Assembly: GCF_963678635.1 (NCBI RefSeq) | Contig: NC_087063.1 | Coordinates: 79,905,574-79,969,573 of the forward strand | Direction of reading: 5' to 3' | From: Symsagittifera roscoffensis | Taxonomy: Eukaryota > Xenacoelomorpha > Acoela > Convolutidae | Length of the DNA: 64,000 bases | Position numbers and translations under genes: made by a program | The notes under the pieces: generated by a model | Seen by the model: only the letters and a program-made list of their open reading frames with translations | Told to the model about the DNA's origin: nothing | Database searches by the model: none | Part shown: piece after piece, positions 21,541-29,791 of the stretch | Position numbering within the stretch: the first letter of the stretch is position 1 | How the letters are laid out: each line of letters starts with the position of its first letter

Positions 21541-24500
21541 TCAATCGTTCTTCTCCCTGGTGCCTTTTTCATTGACCTCACAAGCAGGGTCCATCATTAG
21601 ATAATCCCCTTCTTCCATGTCTGCAGGTATACACCAATCTTCTGTCGATGGATTGTGTGGCTTGATGTTCTCGTAGTGGGCGGCTCGGCCAGTACTCAGT
21701 CTATAAAAGCGTCCCTCTTGGTGCACCTCTGTAATCATGAAGGGTCCCCTCCACTTCTTCAGAAGCTTCTTTGTCCCTTTCGGTGGTATGACGTTCTGAA
21801 ATACCCATACGTAGTCTCCCACCGAGTAAGCTTTTGCACCAGCTGCTTTCTTGTCGAATCTTTTCCTCTGCCTTGCCTGTGCCTGCTGAGTGTTTCGTCT
21901 ACACAAGTCGTTCAACTCCTGTTGGCGTCTGATCACATCCCTCACGTAGACCTGTGGGGATGTTTTTTTCCCCTCATATTCTGGGTAGAAGAAGGTTAAG
22001 GGTAAAGACTTTTCGTGTCCAGTTAGCATCATGTGCGGACTGACTCCAGTGGTGGAGTGTTGCGTGCTGTTATATGCCCCCATCACCTGTGGAAGGTATC
22101 TGTCCCAATCGGTCATATACCTGGAACAGTATACTCTCAGCATCGACACTAACGTCCTATTCTGTCTTTCCACTAAACCATTCGTCTGAGGGTGGTACGT
22201 CGTGGAGTGAGCTTGAGCGACCTGTGAGCGTCTCATAAGCTCTTTCGTAAGCTCTCCTACGAAAGCTGTTCCATTGTCCGATTGAAACGTCATCGGACAA
22301 CCATGTCTTGCTATCCATGTATTAATCAGGTGGTCGCATGTCTCTTCCGCCGAGGCAGTTATGCAGGGCACGGCCTCTGCATACTTCGTAAAATGATCTA
22401 TCATGACCAGCACCTGATTGTAACCATTGTCCGTCATGCATATCTTTTGGTGATCTATTTGTACCACCTCATTGAATTCAGACGACTCGATCGATTGCAA
22501 AGGAAATCGCAACTTCCTAGGATCCTTGACCTGTTGGCATGACAGACATGCTGTCACCCATTTCTCGCATGCCTTTTTCATCCCAGGCCACTCAAAGCGC
22601 TTCAGGATCCTCTGATATACTTTATCGATCCCCTGATGGCCCATCTGATCATGTGACCTGAATAATAGTTCTGTCTGATAGAGTTGCGGTAATACTATCG
22701 CGTTATACTTGTACAGGACTCTGTCTTCCTTCCTTCTTTTGCAAGCCACAATTCCGTCCTTGTTCAAATATAATCTCCCTTCCTTCTGCATGAAGTATTG
22801 TCTCAGGATGCGATAACTATCTTCCTCGAGGTCCCCTTTGTCCGGAGAACCATTCTCGATCCACCTTTTCAGGTTGTTTGTCATGCGATCATTTCTCTGC
22901 GCCCTCAGAAGGTCCGAGAGTCTGTATCTCGCCTTCAAGTACGTCTTCATGACCCTCATCTGACTATTCAGCTCGTTGGGTTGATGTGTGTCTTCCTCCA
23001 TCTTAACGCACCAAATCTTCGCCAACGGTTGTGTCTCTTGTTCAAACGGCAGAAGATCAGTCCTGACTACCGCTTTCTGCGGCAATAGGCTTATCGAACG
23101 TTTCGATACCGCTATTGTCTCCAAGTCATCCGCTGCGTTGTCAAAGACTCTTTCGCTCGGTATCAAGTAGCGATCGCTGTCCGGATCCTGGTACACCTCT
23201 CTGTCTAGGTCTCTCGCCCGAGTTTCCACTAGTAGCGTGTGTATCGCCAGTTCTGACAGTTCTGATCCCGAGGTCGAATCCCTGTCTGAATAGGTGTTCT
23301 TTCCTGAGCTTTCTGAATTATCATCCGTCGAAGGTGTTATGCTGGATACTGCACGCTCCTCCAGATCGTGTCTGTACTTTCTTCGCATCCATCTGAACTC
23401 CCCGGACAAAACCTTGTTCTCTAGGTCCTGTTCCTCATCAGGAATTTTCTCGTCTATCTCGGACTCCCCGGACAAATTTTCTTGTCCCGGGTGTTGATCT
23501 TGTGATCTTTGATCTTTCTCTTTATCCTTCTCCCCGGACAAACAGTCCTGCAGCAGATTTTGTTCTACAAGTTCACCCTCTTCCTCCCGATCCACAAAGG
23601 TGACAGTTTTCTTTTGATTGCCGCTCTCCTGTTCTTTCTGTCCGTAAGAAGTACTGGTTAAAATCTCTTGGGGTATTGAGGATACTAGTTGCTGAACTAT
23701 TGTCCTACAATCCCTCTCGTTCTCTTCGTGTTGTCGTCTGGATGGCATGATCTTTACTTTCTCCCTGACTGTTAGCGATGCCACTGCTGCCGTCCACTCG
23801 GGGTCATCTCTGGTCACTTCTCTCTCTAACAATCCACCCAGCATCCGCATCACTTGTGGTGTGACTTGCACCGTTTTATCCAGTAATGAGAGGCTGTTTA
23901 TATTCATGCGAGAGAGTTCTTGCTGGACCAGGTTCGAGCGCAGCAGCAAATCCAAAGGGATCGGGTCCCCCTTTGACAGGATCTTTATCTCAGCTGCTTT
24001 CTCTACAGTTAATTCAGGATGTCCTGGAATTGGATGTCCAGACTTATCCAACCATCTCGTTAAGGGAAGCTCTTCATAAGTTTCTCTGTCTAGAAACGAG
24101 AATCCCTCCTTTATTTCCGCCTGATTGGCTTGCTTCTGCTCCAACCTTTCATAGAACTCAGTTTTCTTGCTGAGGCTATCAGCATTCTGGTGTTTATCGC
24201 GCATCCTATGCTCGATTATCATATGGTAGCCATCCAATCTTACTATCCATCTACCAATATAACTCTGATCCATCGAGTAGGTTTTCAACCAGGATAATGC
24301 CCTGTTGTCCACGCGCAACTTGAAGGGAGCGCTCCCCAAGTATGCACGGTACTTTTCCACAAAGGTGACTACTGCAAACATTTCTGCTTTTGGTGCGCCA
24401 TATTTCATCTCTGTGTCACACAGGACCTTGCTGCCGTATGCAATGGGACGGAGAACTGTTCTTCCGTTCCATTCTTGCTCTTGATGCAAGATTCCTGAGA

Positions 24501-25596
24501 TGGCCACCACCGATGCATCTGTGTCGAGAACATACATGCCCTTTTCTGTAGGCATGCCCAGCACTGGCGCTTCGCACAGTTCCCGCTTTATGTTCTCGAA
24601 AGCAACTTGTGCTTCATCGTTCCATTCGAACTTCTTCCCTTTGTTGCGCATCAGCTTCTGCATCGGATACACTTTGTCCGCATATCCCTTAATGAATTCT
24701 CGGTAGTAATTGGCAAACCCCAGGAAGCTCATTAGCTGTGTGTCCGTTCTCGGAGCCTTCCATGTCAGCACGGCCTCTACTGCGTCCGGATCTGGCCTCA
24801 CACCATGCCTGTCCACCATTCTTCCCAGGTACTTGATCGAATCCCTAAGGATTTCACATTTCGATGGTTTGCATTTCAAGCCTGCTCTTTTCATACATCC
24901 GAAGACCTCATCGAGCCGATCAATGTGATCCTCTAGGCTCGGTGTCGCTATGACTACGTCATCCACGTAGCACATCAAGAGATTCCCGTACTTTTTGGTC
25001 ACTCCTGTCAAAGCCTGAGCCATCAGCCTTTGAAAAGTTGCTGTTGCATTGCACAAGCCGAAGGGCATCCTCTTCCACTGGTACAACCCCAATTCGCAGG
25101 CAAATCCGGTTTTCTCTCTGTCCTTCTTTCGCAGAGGGACCTGCCAGAAGGCAGAACCTAAGTCCAGTGTGGTGAAGAACTTGGCATCACCAAGTTTAGA
25201 TAGGCTCTCGTCTATTCGCGGTATCGGGTACGCATCTTTGATCGTTACCGCGTTCAAGTAACGAAAGTCGCAACAAAACCTAAGCTGCCCCCCTTTCTTT
25301 TTCGCCATTACTACCCCGCAAGCCCACGGCGATTTCGAGGGTTCTATCATGTCGTATTCAAGCAACATTTCAATTTCTGCTCGGCACGCTTCCGATTTCT
25401 GCGGCGTCATTCGCCTTGCGCCTTCCCTATGGGGTACGGCGCCATCTTCTAGTTCGATTTCGTGTTCGACGAAATTACAACAACCAATATCCGCCTTATG
25501 TTTTGAAAATACATCAGCGTTCCGATTTAGGAGGTCCCGCAATTTTTCGAAATCCCCCTCACCTATTTTCCCTTTTAAATGTTCTATCTCCGGCAA
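21541..25596 (-). CDS. Pol: reverse transcriptase, RNase H, integrase of the left giant element
   Basis: A 1,351-codon frame with the full Ty3/gypsy order. RT: LDLGSAF at about 144-150, FGLCNA 179-184, catalytic YVDD 210-213. RNase H: TDAS around Asp360, Glu405, RVDNRALSW around Asp430. A long Ser/Glu-rich linker at about 560-780 holds three LSGE repeats. Integrase: HHCC zinc domain (His982, His987, Cys1017, Cys1020), catalytic Asp1048, Asp1107, Glu1143 with the D-x35-E spacing, and a GPF module (WRGPFMITEV) at about 1280. It copies element RNA into DNA and inserts it. Coding upstream of the first counted codon is open in this frame to about 25650, overlapping the protease ORF in another frame. 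It ends at TGA 21541-21543, which the right copy lacks. All catalytic residues are present. Confidence 0.9.
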   Translation of the reverse strand: MPEIEHLKGKIGEGDFEKLRDLLNRNADVFSKHKADIGCCNFVEHEIELEDGAVPHREGARRMTPQKSEACRAEIEMLLEYDMIEPSKSPWACGVVMAKKKGGQLRFCCDFRYLNAVTIKDAYPIPRIDESLSKLGDAKFFTTLDLGSAFWQVPLRKKDREKTGFACELGLYQWKRMPFGLCNATATFQRLMAQALTGVTKKYGNLLMCYVDDVVIATPSLEDHIDRLDEVFGCMKRAGLKCKPSKCEILRDSIKYLGRMVDRHGVRPDPDAVEAVLTWKAPRTDTQLMSFLGFANYYREFIKGYADKVYPMQKLMRNKGKKFEWNDEAQVAFENIKRELCEAPVLGMPTEKGMYVLDTDASVVAISGILHQEQEWNGRTVLRPIAYGSKVLCDTEMKYGAPKAEMFAVVTFVEKYRAYLGSAPFKLRVDNRALSWLKTYSMDQSYIGRWIVRLDGYHMIIEHRMRDKHQNADSLSKKTEFYERLEQKQANQAEIKEGFSFLDRETYEELPLTRWLDKSGHPIPGHPELTVEKAAEIKILSKGDPIPLDLLLRSNLVQQELSRMNINSLSLLDKTVQVTPQVMRMLGGLLEREVTRDDPEWTAAVASLTVREKVKIMPSRRQHEENERDCRTIVQQLVSSIPQEILTSTSYGQKEQESGNQKKTVTFVDREEEGELVEQNLLQDCLSGEKDKEKDQRSQDQHPGQENLSGESEIDEKIPDEEQDLENKVLSGEFRWMRRKYRHDLEERAVSSITPSTDDNSESSGKNTYSDRDSTSGSELSELAIHTLLVETRARDLDREVYQDPDSDRYLIPSERVFDNAADDLETIAVSKRSISLLPQKAVVRTDLLPFEQETQPLAKIWCVKMEEDTHQPNELNSQMRVMKTYLKARYRLSDLLRAQRNDRMTNNLKRWIENGSPDKGDLEEDSYRILRQYFMQKEGRLYLNKDGIVACKRRKEDRVLYKYNAIVLPQLYQTELLFRSHDQMGHQGIDKVYQRILKRFEWPGMKKACEKWVTACLSCQQVKDPRKLRFPLQSIESSEFNEVVQIDHQKICMTDNGYNQVLVMIDHFTKYAEAVPCITASAEETCDHLINTWIARHGCPMTFQSDNGTAFVGELTKELMRRSQVAQAHSTTYHPQTNGLVERQNRTLVSMLRVYCSRYMTDWDRYLPQVMGAYNSTQHSTTGVSPHMMLTGHEKSLPLTFFYPEYEGKKTSPQVYVRDVIRRQQELNDLCRRNTQQAQARQRKRFDKKAAGAKAYSVGDYVWVFQNVIPPKGTKKLLKKWRGPFMITEVHQEGRFYRLSTGRAAHYENIKPHNPSTEDWCIPADMEEGDYLMMDPACEVNEKGTREKND

Positions 25597-25618
25597 AACC
25601 GGTTTGTCAGATTCTAAT

Positions 25619-27070
25619 TCATATGACGAGGGGCGTTCCGGAAAATTCGAGCAGCTTGATAAGCCGTCGTCTGTCTTTCACACTATATTTCTTCAAGTTT
25701 TGTGTCTCTTCATAGTCGGTCCTCATCGGCAATGCGTAACCAAGCTTCTTTCCACGCTGGATTGAAACCGTGGTGTCCAGTGTGTTCAACAACACACTGA
25801 CACACATTCCGTTTCGCGTTACCGAGAAGCTCCGGCCTAAAATCACCGAACTCTGACTATTTGGATTCGGTACTAAGCAAACCTGTTTACTATCACTTAA
25901 TGAATTTAAATTTCTCATTCTAAAAATCGCTACCACAGCTTGTCCTGGTTGTAATTTTACTTTTCTATCGAAAAAAAATGGTACCTTATTTTCGTCTGTT
26001 ATTATCCTATTAATTGGTCTCTTAACATACTTTCGGTCCGGGTTTCTAATCCGTATCAGACCGTTGTTCAAATCAATCATCACGTCAAAATTCCTGACAA
26101 AATCTCTGCCCAAGATGAATTGGTCGGCATCGTCCAGATTCTCTACCACCAGAAAGCTCATCCAAAGGTTCCGTCCTCCCATATGAAGGACCGTCACCGG
26201 TGTTCTTCCGGCTACGTAGATAGCTCCTCTATTTGCAGCGGCTAGTCGGAGATTCGTAGGAATCAGATCTTCCCGCGTGAAGCCCATTCTTTCCCAGGTC
26301 TTTATCGGCATCACACTCACCACCGCGCCTGTGTCCAGAAGCCCTGTGACTCCGATTTTTGTTCCGTTGGTGTCGAGCAGGTGTGCTGTCACATCTGCTT
26401 CATATCCAATATGTACCGCGTCTTGTTCCATCATGGCGTCATGGCCTATCCTGCGGACTTTGAGTTCCTCTTCACCCAAATAGATCTGCCCCATTTGGTC
26501 ATCATCTGTTGTTATGTAAGTCCTGGTGTAAATGCTGATTCCATCCACGTTCAGCATTATTTGATACGGCCCATAGACCTCCAAGTAGCGTCCATGAAGT
26601 TTCTTCATGCGAGGGCCACCAGTCGTTAGTAGTGCTCGCACAGCTCTCGACTCAGTGCGTGGCTCCACCTGCCTCAGATAATCTGCATATGTGTCCAAAT
26701 GCATTAAAGTGAATTCTGATGGTTCACTCAGATTTCTTATTACCTGGTGTCCAGCCACTGAGATTATCGACTGTATCTTCTTTCCTTGCGGCGCCATGCC
26801 GAACCTCTTACCGGAGATCACTTTAAGTTTCATATCTAAGCTGCTTGGTGTTTTCGTCTCCTCGAATTCCGTTGCCTCGAAGCTATTCAGTTGCTCCTGA
26901 AGCTTTTCATTCTCCAGTTCAAGTTTCACTTTTTGTTCGATCTCTTTCGTCACCAGTTCCTGTTGTACTCTATTTAGAGCGTCCTTTGCGGCTGCCTTGT
27001 AATCGATCTTGAAGTCATCGGCCGCAGTTGCTGGTTCCGGTTCACGTGCTTCTTCTGTTACCGCTTGCAT
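25619..27070 (-). CDS. Protease (retropepsin) segment of the left giant element
   Basis: The 483-codon frame starts with ATG immediately after TAA 27071-27073, in the same frame as the zinc-knuckle ORF. A coiled-coil-like stretch (about 30-65) is followed by a retropepsin: LLDTGAVVSVMP with Asp246-Thr-Gly as active site, and LGRDFVRNFDV further on, matching the conserved C-terminal part of the fold. It would cut the Gag-Pol polyprotein. The frame ends at 25619 while pol lies in another frame, so a frameshift separates protease from RT. The right copy lacks this region, so it cannot tell whether that shift is programmed or a mutation. Confidence 0.85.
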   Translation of the reverse strand: MQAVTEEAREPEPATAADDFKIDYKAAAKDALNRVQQELVTKEIEQKVKLELENEKLQEQLNSFEATEFEETKTPSSLDMKLKVISGKRFGMAPQGKKIQSIISVAGHQVIRNLSEPSEFTLMHLDTYADYLRQVEPRTESRAVRALLTTGGPRMKKLHGRYLEVYGPYQIMLNVDGISIYTRTYITTDDDQMGQIYLGEEELKVRRIGHDAMMEQDAVHIGYEADVTAHLLDTNGTKIGVTGLLDTGAVVSVMPIKTWERMGFTREDLIPTNLRLAAANRGAIYVAGRTPVTVLHMGGRNLWMSFLVVENLDDADQFILGRDFVRNFDVMIDLNNGLIRIRNPDRKYVKRPINRIITDENKVPFFFDRKVKLQPGQAVVAIFRMRNLNSLSDSKQVCLVPNPNSQSSVILGRSFSVTRNGMCVSVLLNTLDTTVSIQRGKKLGYALPMRTDYEETQNLKKYSVKDRRRLIKLLEFSGTPLVI

Positions 27071-27430
27071 TTACTTTGCCGCCAGCTCTTGAGGTTTGTC
27101 CTTCCTGCGTGCCTCTGCTTCGTTCAAAAGTCGAGCCTTGCTTGCTTTCACTCCTGACAAAGCTTCTTCATGCCTTGGATGCTTGATGTCTGCCACTGCA
27201 TCCCAGAATTGTGGACAATCTGATTTAAAATGACCTTCCAAGTTGCAAAAGAAACACCTCGGGCCGAATTTCGCAATTACTCCTCTCATGAAATCCTCAT
27301 GTTCCAACTCTGACGCATCTTCGTCCTCGAGGCTAAAGCCTATTGCTTTCATGCCTTGTTTATAAGCTGGGCATGCTGACACATGATGGTCTGTTGAACT
27401 ACAATTAGCACAAGAGCGTCTCTTGTCCAT
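27071..27430 (-). CDS. Nucleocapsid with two CCHC zinc knuckles
   Basis: The 119-codon frame carries CANCSSTDHHVSAC and CFFCNLEGHFKSDC, both with C-x2-C-x4-H-x4-C spacing, as in retroelement nucleocapsids that bind genomic RNA. It is in frame with both neighbours: a TGA at 27449-27451 separates it from the capsid ORF six codons upstream, and TAA 27071-27073 separates it from the protease ATG. Capsid, nucleocapsid and protease therefore form one frame with two stops. Readthrough or mutation could explain these. Confidence 0.85.
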   Translation of the reverse strand: MDKRRSCANCSSTDHHVSACPAYKQGMKAIGFSLEDEDASELEHEDFMRGVIAKFGPRCFFCNLEGHFKSDCPQFWDAVADIKHPRHEEALSGVKASKARLLNEAEARRKDKPQELAAK

Positions 27431-27448
27431 ATCGTCCCTCGGTTTGTA

Positions 27449-28747
27449 TCAATTGTTCCCTTGGTTCGCTGGTCCGTTGTTAAAATTGCCATAATTGTTC
27501 TTGTAATATCCAGATCTCGAAGGAGGTTTCAACAATAGATACTCTTTCGATTTGAGCCTCAACTCCTCCGGTGTTGGCGCATTAGTTGATAGTGGTGTGT
27601 AATGCGTTGCTAGCATCGTACGAAGTTCATCGTTTTTCACACCATCGATGAATTTTGAGGCTACGGCCAGGTTCATCCTTCGGTTTGACTCATCCGGTTG
27701 GCTGCGTCTTCTCAGCATTTCCAAATCATCGAGAAACTTGTCTATAGTTTCATCTTCCCGCTGCCTCCGTTTCTCGAAGCGCATCATCGCCTGGTGCCCC
27801 TGCACCCCTGATCCGAAACGGTTTAACAAGATTTCGAAGATTTTCTCTGCAGTGTCACGTTGATACTGTTTCTTGGCCATGACACAGTTCAGGGCCGTCC
27901 CTTCTAAGTTGCTGGTGAGGGCGCTGAATTCCTGTCTCTCAGACAAGTCCTCTTCCTCAAAATGCAGCTTCATTACCTCTATCCAGGTATCAATACAGCC
28001 GTCAGCTTCGTCTTTGTAGCATCTTGGCTTCTTAAAGACTCTTCTGGACTTTTCACTGCGTTCATTGGTTTTAGATAACCTCGTCAGGAATGTCTCCAGA
28101 GACCTGTTCAGGGGTTCAAATGCTGTGGCCATTGCCGTAGCATCCCTTGAGTGTCCCGCTTGAGTGTCCTCACACCTCGTCGAAGGCTCTGTGTGCGGTG
28201 CATCCCTGCAATCCGAATCATCGTGAGCACTTCCCGCTTGGCCCACGTGACCCCTCCTCGGGCTTGTATGCCCCCTATTGCCGGAATCACTTCTCCCAGT
28301 CGCCTGTGCGCCTTGCGTTGGTCGTTCGTTAGAGGTTCGTCTGTTCCCCGTTGAACTTGCTCTATTGTTCGGGCCCCATGCTCCATTATCCCTTGTGGCA
28401 TAGCCTGATGAACTGCCCCTGCCTCTAGTGGATCCATACGTCTTCCTCTTTTGATGTTCATTGAAGTTCACCTTCGGTTCCCTGCTGGGGCCTCCCGAAT
28501 TCGGTTCTCCATCTTTTGGTCCACTTTTGCTGCTTAGTAGCCCGTCCAACCTATCCATGATAGCCTGGGTTCGCCTCTCCATCATCGCATCTATCTTTGT
28601 GTCAAGAGTCCCAAGAGACTGCTCTTGCTGAATTCTCAACTTCTCCATGTCGGCTCTTAAGCGTAACTCCCTCTGTTCCGCCTCTCTTGTCATTCGCGAC
28701 AAGTTCCTCGTCATGTGTTCATCCGTTCTCTCTTTCGCTCCTGTCAA
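27449..28747 (-). CDS. Gag capsid segment of the left giant element
   Basis: The 432-codon frame begins in a charged coiled coil, passes an Arg/Gly/Ser-rich disordered region, and then has a Ty3-type capsid: CYKDEADGCIDTWIEVMKLH, LEGTALNCV, ILLNRFGSG and MRFEKRRQREDETIDKFLDD. It would form the particle shell. It ends at TGA 27449 just before the zinc knuckles. Its 5' end overlaps the upstream gag frame (28719-28747) in a different frame. The coiled coil runs across that overlap, so both pieces were probably one Gag. Confidence 0.8.
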   Translation of the reverse strand: MTGAKERTDEHMTRNLSRMTREAEQRELRLRADMEKLRIQQEQSLGTLDTKIDAMMERRTQAIMDRLDGLLSSKSGPKDGEPNSGGPSREPKVNFNEHQKRKTYGSTRGRGSSSGYATRDNGAWGPNNRASSTGNRRTSNERPTQGAQATGRSDSGNRGHTSPRRGHVGQAGSAHDDSDCRDAPHTEPSTRCEDTQAGHSRDATAMATAFEPLNRSLETFLTRLSKTNERSEKSRRVFKKPRCYKDEADGCIDTWIEVMKLHFEEEDLSERQEFSALTSNLEGTALNCVMAKKQYQRDTAEKIFEILLNRFGSGVQGHQAMMRFEKRRQREDETIDKFLDDLEMLRRRSQPDESNRRMNLAVASKFIDGVKNDELRTMLATHYTPLSTNAPTPEELRLKSKEYLLLKPPSRSGYYKNNYGNFNNGPANQGNN

Positions 28748-29654
28748 CTTCTTGTCTGTTGCGGTTTATTTCTTCCCGCAGCCTTTCTCTCTCAATGTGA
28801 ACTGCTCTTTCTAGTTCACTCATCCTTATTGACATTTGCTCGTTTTGTTCTCCTAAACTGTCCACTATGTTGTTTAAGGCTTCCTCTAGTGCTGCCCCGT
28901 TATCCACCAGTGGCGTTACTAGTGGTGGTGTAACCCTGTCGGTCCCAGGTAACTTCGTGCTTGTCGAGATCCGGGCCTTGACTCTCTGCCTCGACGTCTT
29001 TTCATTGTTTGTTTCAAGATCATTTGACGCGTTGCCGAGCCCTCTGGTTCTATTCTCACCAGGTTCTGGCTCCGAACTTGCCCTCATCGTGAAGTCTTTT
29101 GACTGGCCTGGTGTGTTTGCTTCTTTGCTTATTGTTGTCACCACACCAAATTTGTCCGTGGTTCCAGTCTCTCTTCCGACGTGTGCCTCACTCTCTTGGA
29201 CTGAACTATTGAGGCTGACTTGAGATCCATAGTCCCCTTGCTCCTCTTCATCTTCTTCCTCCTGGGACTCACCATCGTTGCCTGCTCCTCCTCCCATGCT
29301 GAATGGAAAGATGTTCCCGAAGGTGTTCTTCATTCTTTCTGAAAATGATGATGACGTTGTTTGTTTCCCAGTTCCACCTGCCATCATAGTGTTGTCTGTC
29401 GGAGATCTTCTCGTTGTCGCTACCTCAGTTGAGATGTCGGACAGTTCCGACATCTCTTCTCGATCCAATGTCCCGGTGGAAGTGGCAAGATCATGGCCTT
29501 GTTCTACCGGGGTAGATTCACTCGCCAGCCTTCTGCCTCTCCCTTCCAGTTCATTTACTTCCTGGTTGTCATTCATGGCATGGTCCGTATTGACTTCCAC
29601 TTCTAATGGTTCTCTTCGCTCTTCTGAGGTCTTTTGACTTCTCGTTTCAACCAT
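28719..29654 (-). CDS. Gag N-terminal segment of the left giant element
   Basis: I chose ATG 29654 (MVETRSQKTSEERR); the frame is open to 29723 but without an ATG. The protein is acidic and Ser/Thr-rich with disordered composition, and ends in a coiled coil (MSELERAVHIERERLREEIN). The frame ends at 28719, where the capsid segment continues in a shifted frame. This gives an N-terminal Gag domain of about 310 residues ahead of the capsid. No matrix-type or myristoylation motif is seen. Confidence 0.65.
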   Translation of the reverse strand: MVETRSQKTSEERREPLEVEVNTDHAMNDNQEVNELEGRGRRLASESTPVEQGHDLATSTGTLDREEMSELSDISTEVATTRRSPTDNTMMAGGTGKQTTSSSFSERMKNTFGNIFPFSMGGGAGNDGESQEEEDEEEQGDYGSQVSLNSSVQESEAHVGRETGTTDKFGVVTTISKEANTPGQSKDFTMRASSEPEPGENRTRGLGNASNDLETNNEKTSRQRVKARISTSTKLPGTDRVTPPLVTPLVDNGAALEEALNNIVDSLGEQNEQMSIRMSELERAVHIERERLREEINRNRQEVDRSERENG

Positions 29655-29723
29655 TCTGCCTGAAACCGTTCCCCTTTCGTTAGACCGGGATCGCTTGATC
29701 CAATCCACAAGAGGATCGGTCAA

Positions 29724-29790
29724 TCGTTTTTCTTTGCTTTTCAGGTATGAATTCCTAGAGCTCAGTTCGCACAGTTCCCCGCTCCCTTCA
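29724..29790. other. Head-to-head junction between the two element copies
   Basis: Gag leader sequence of the minus-strand copy meets the broken start of the plus-strand copy at about 29780. Right-arm homology begins at GCTCCCTTCA (29781-29790), which matches the RNase H codons at about left 24320-24337. On the plus strand the last leader bases read TTTGCTTTTCAG, ending at 29743, a consensus splice acceptor pointing into the right copy. Confidence 0.75.
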
Positions 29791-29791
29791 G

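Noticed and set aside
21541-21543. Programmed stop-codon readthrough between integrase and the macro-like domain
   Set aside because: The right copy has a glycine codon at this position, so the stop is most simply a mutation in the left copy.
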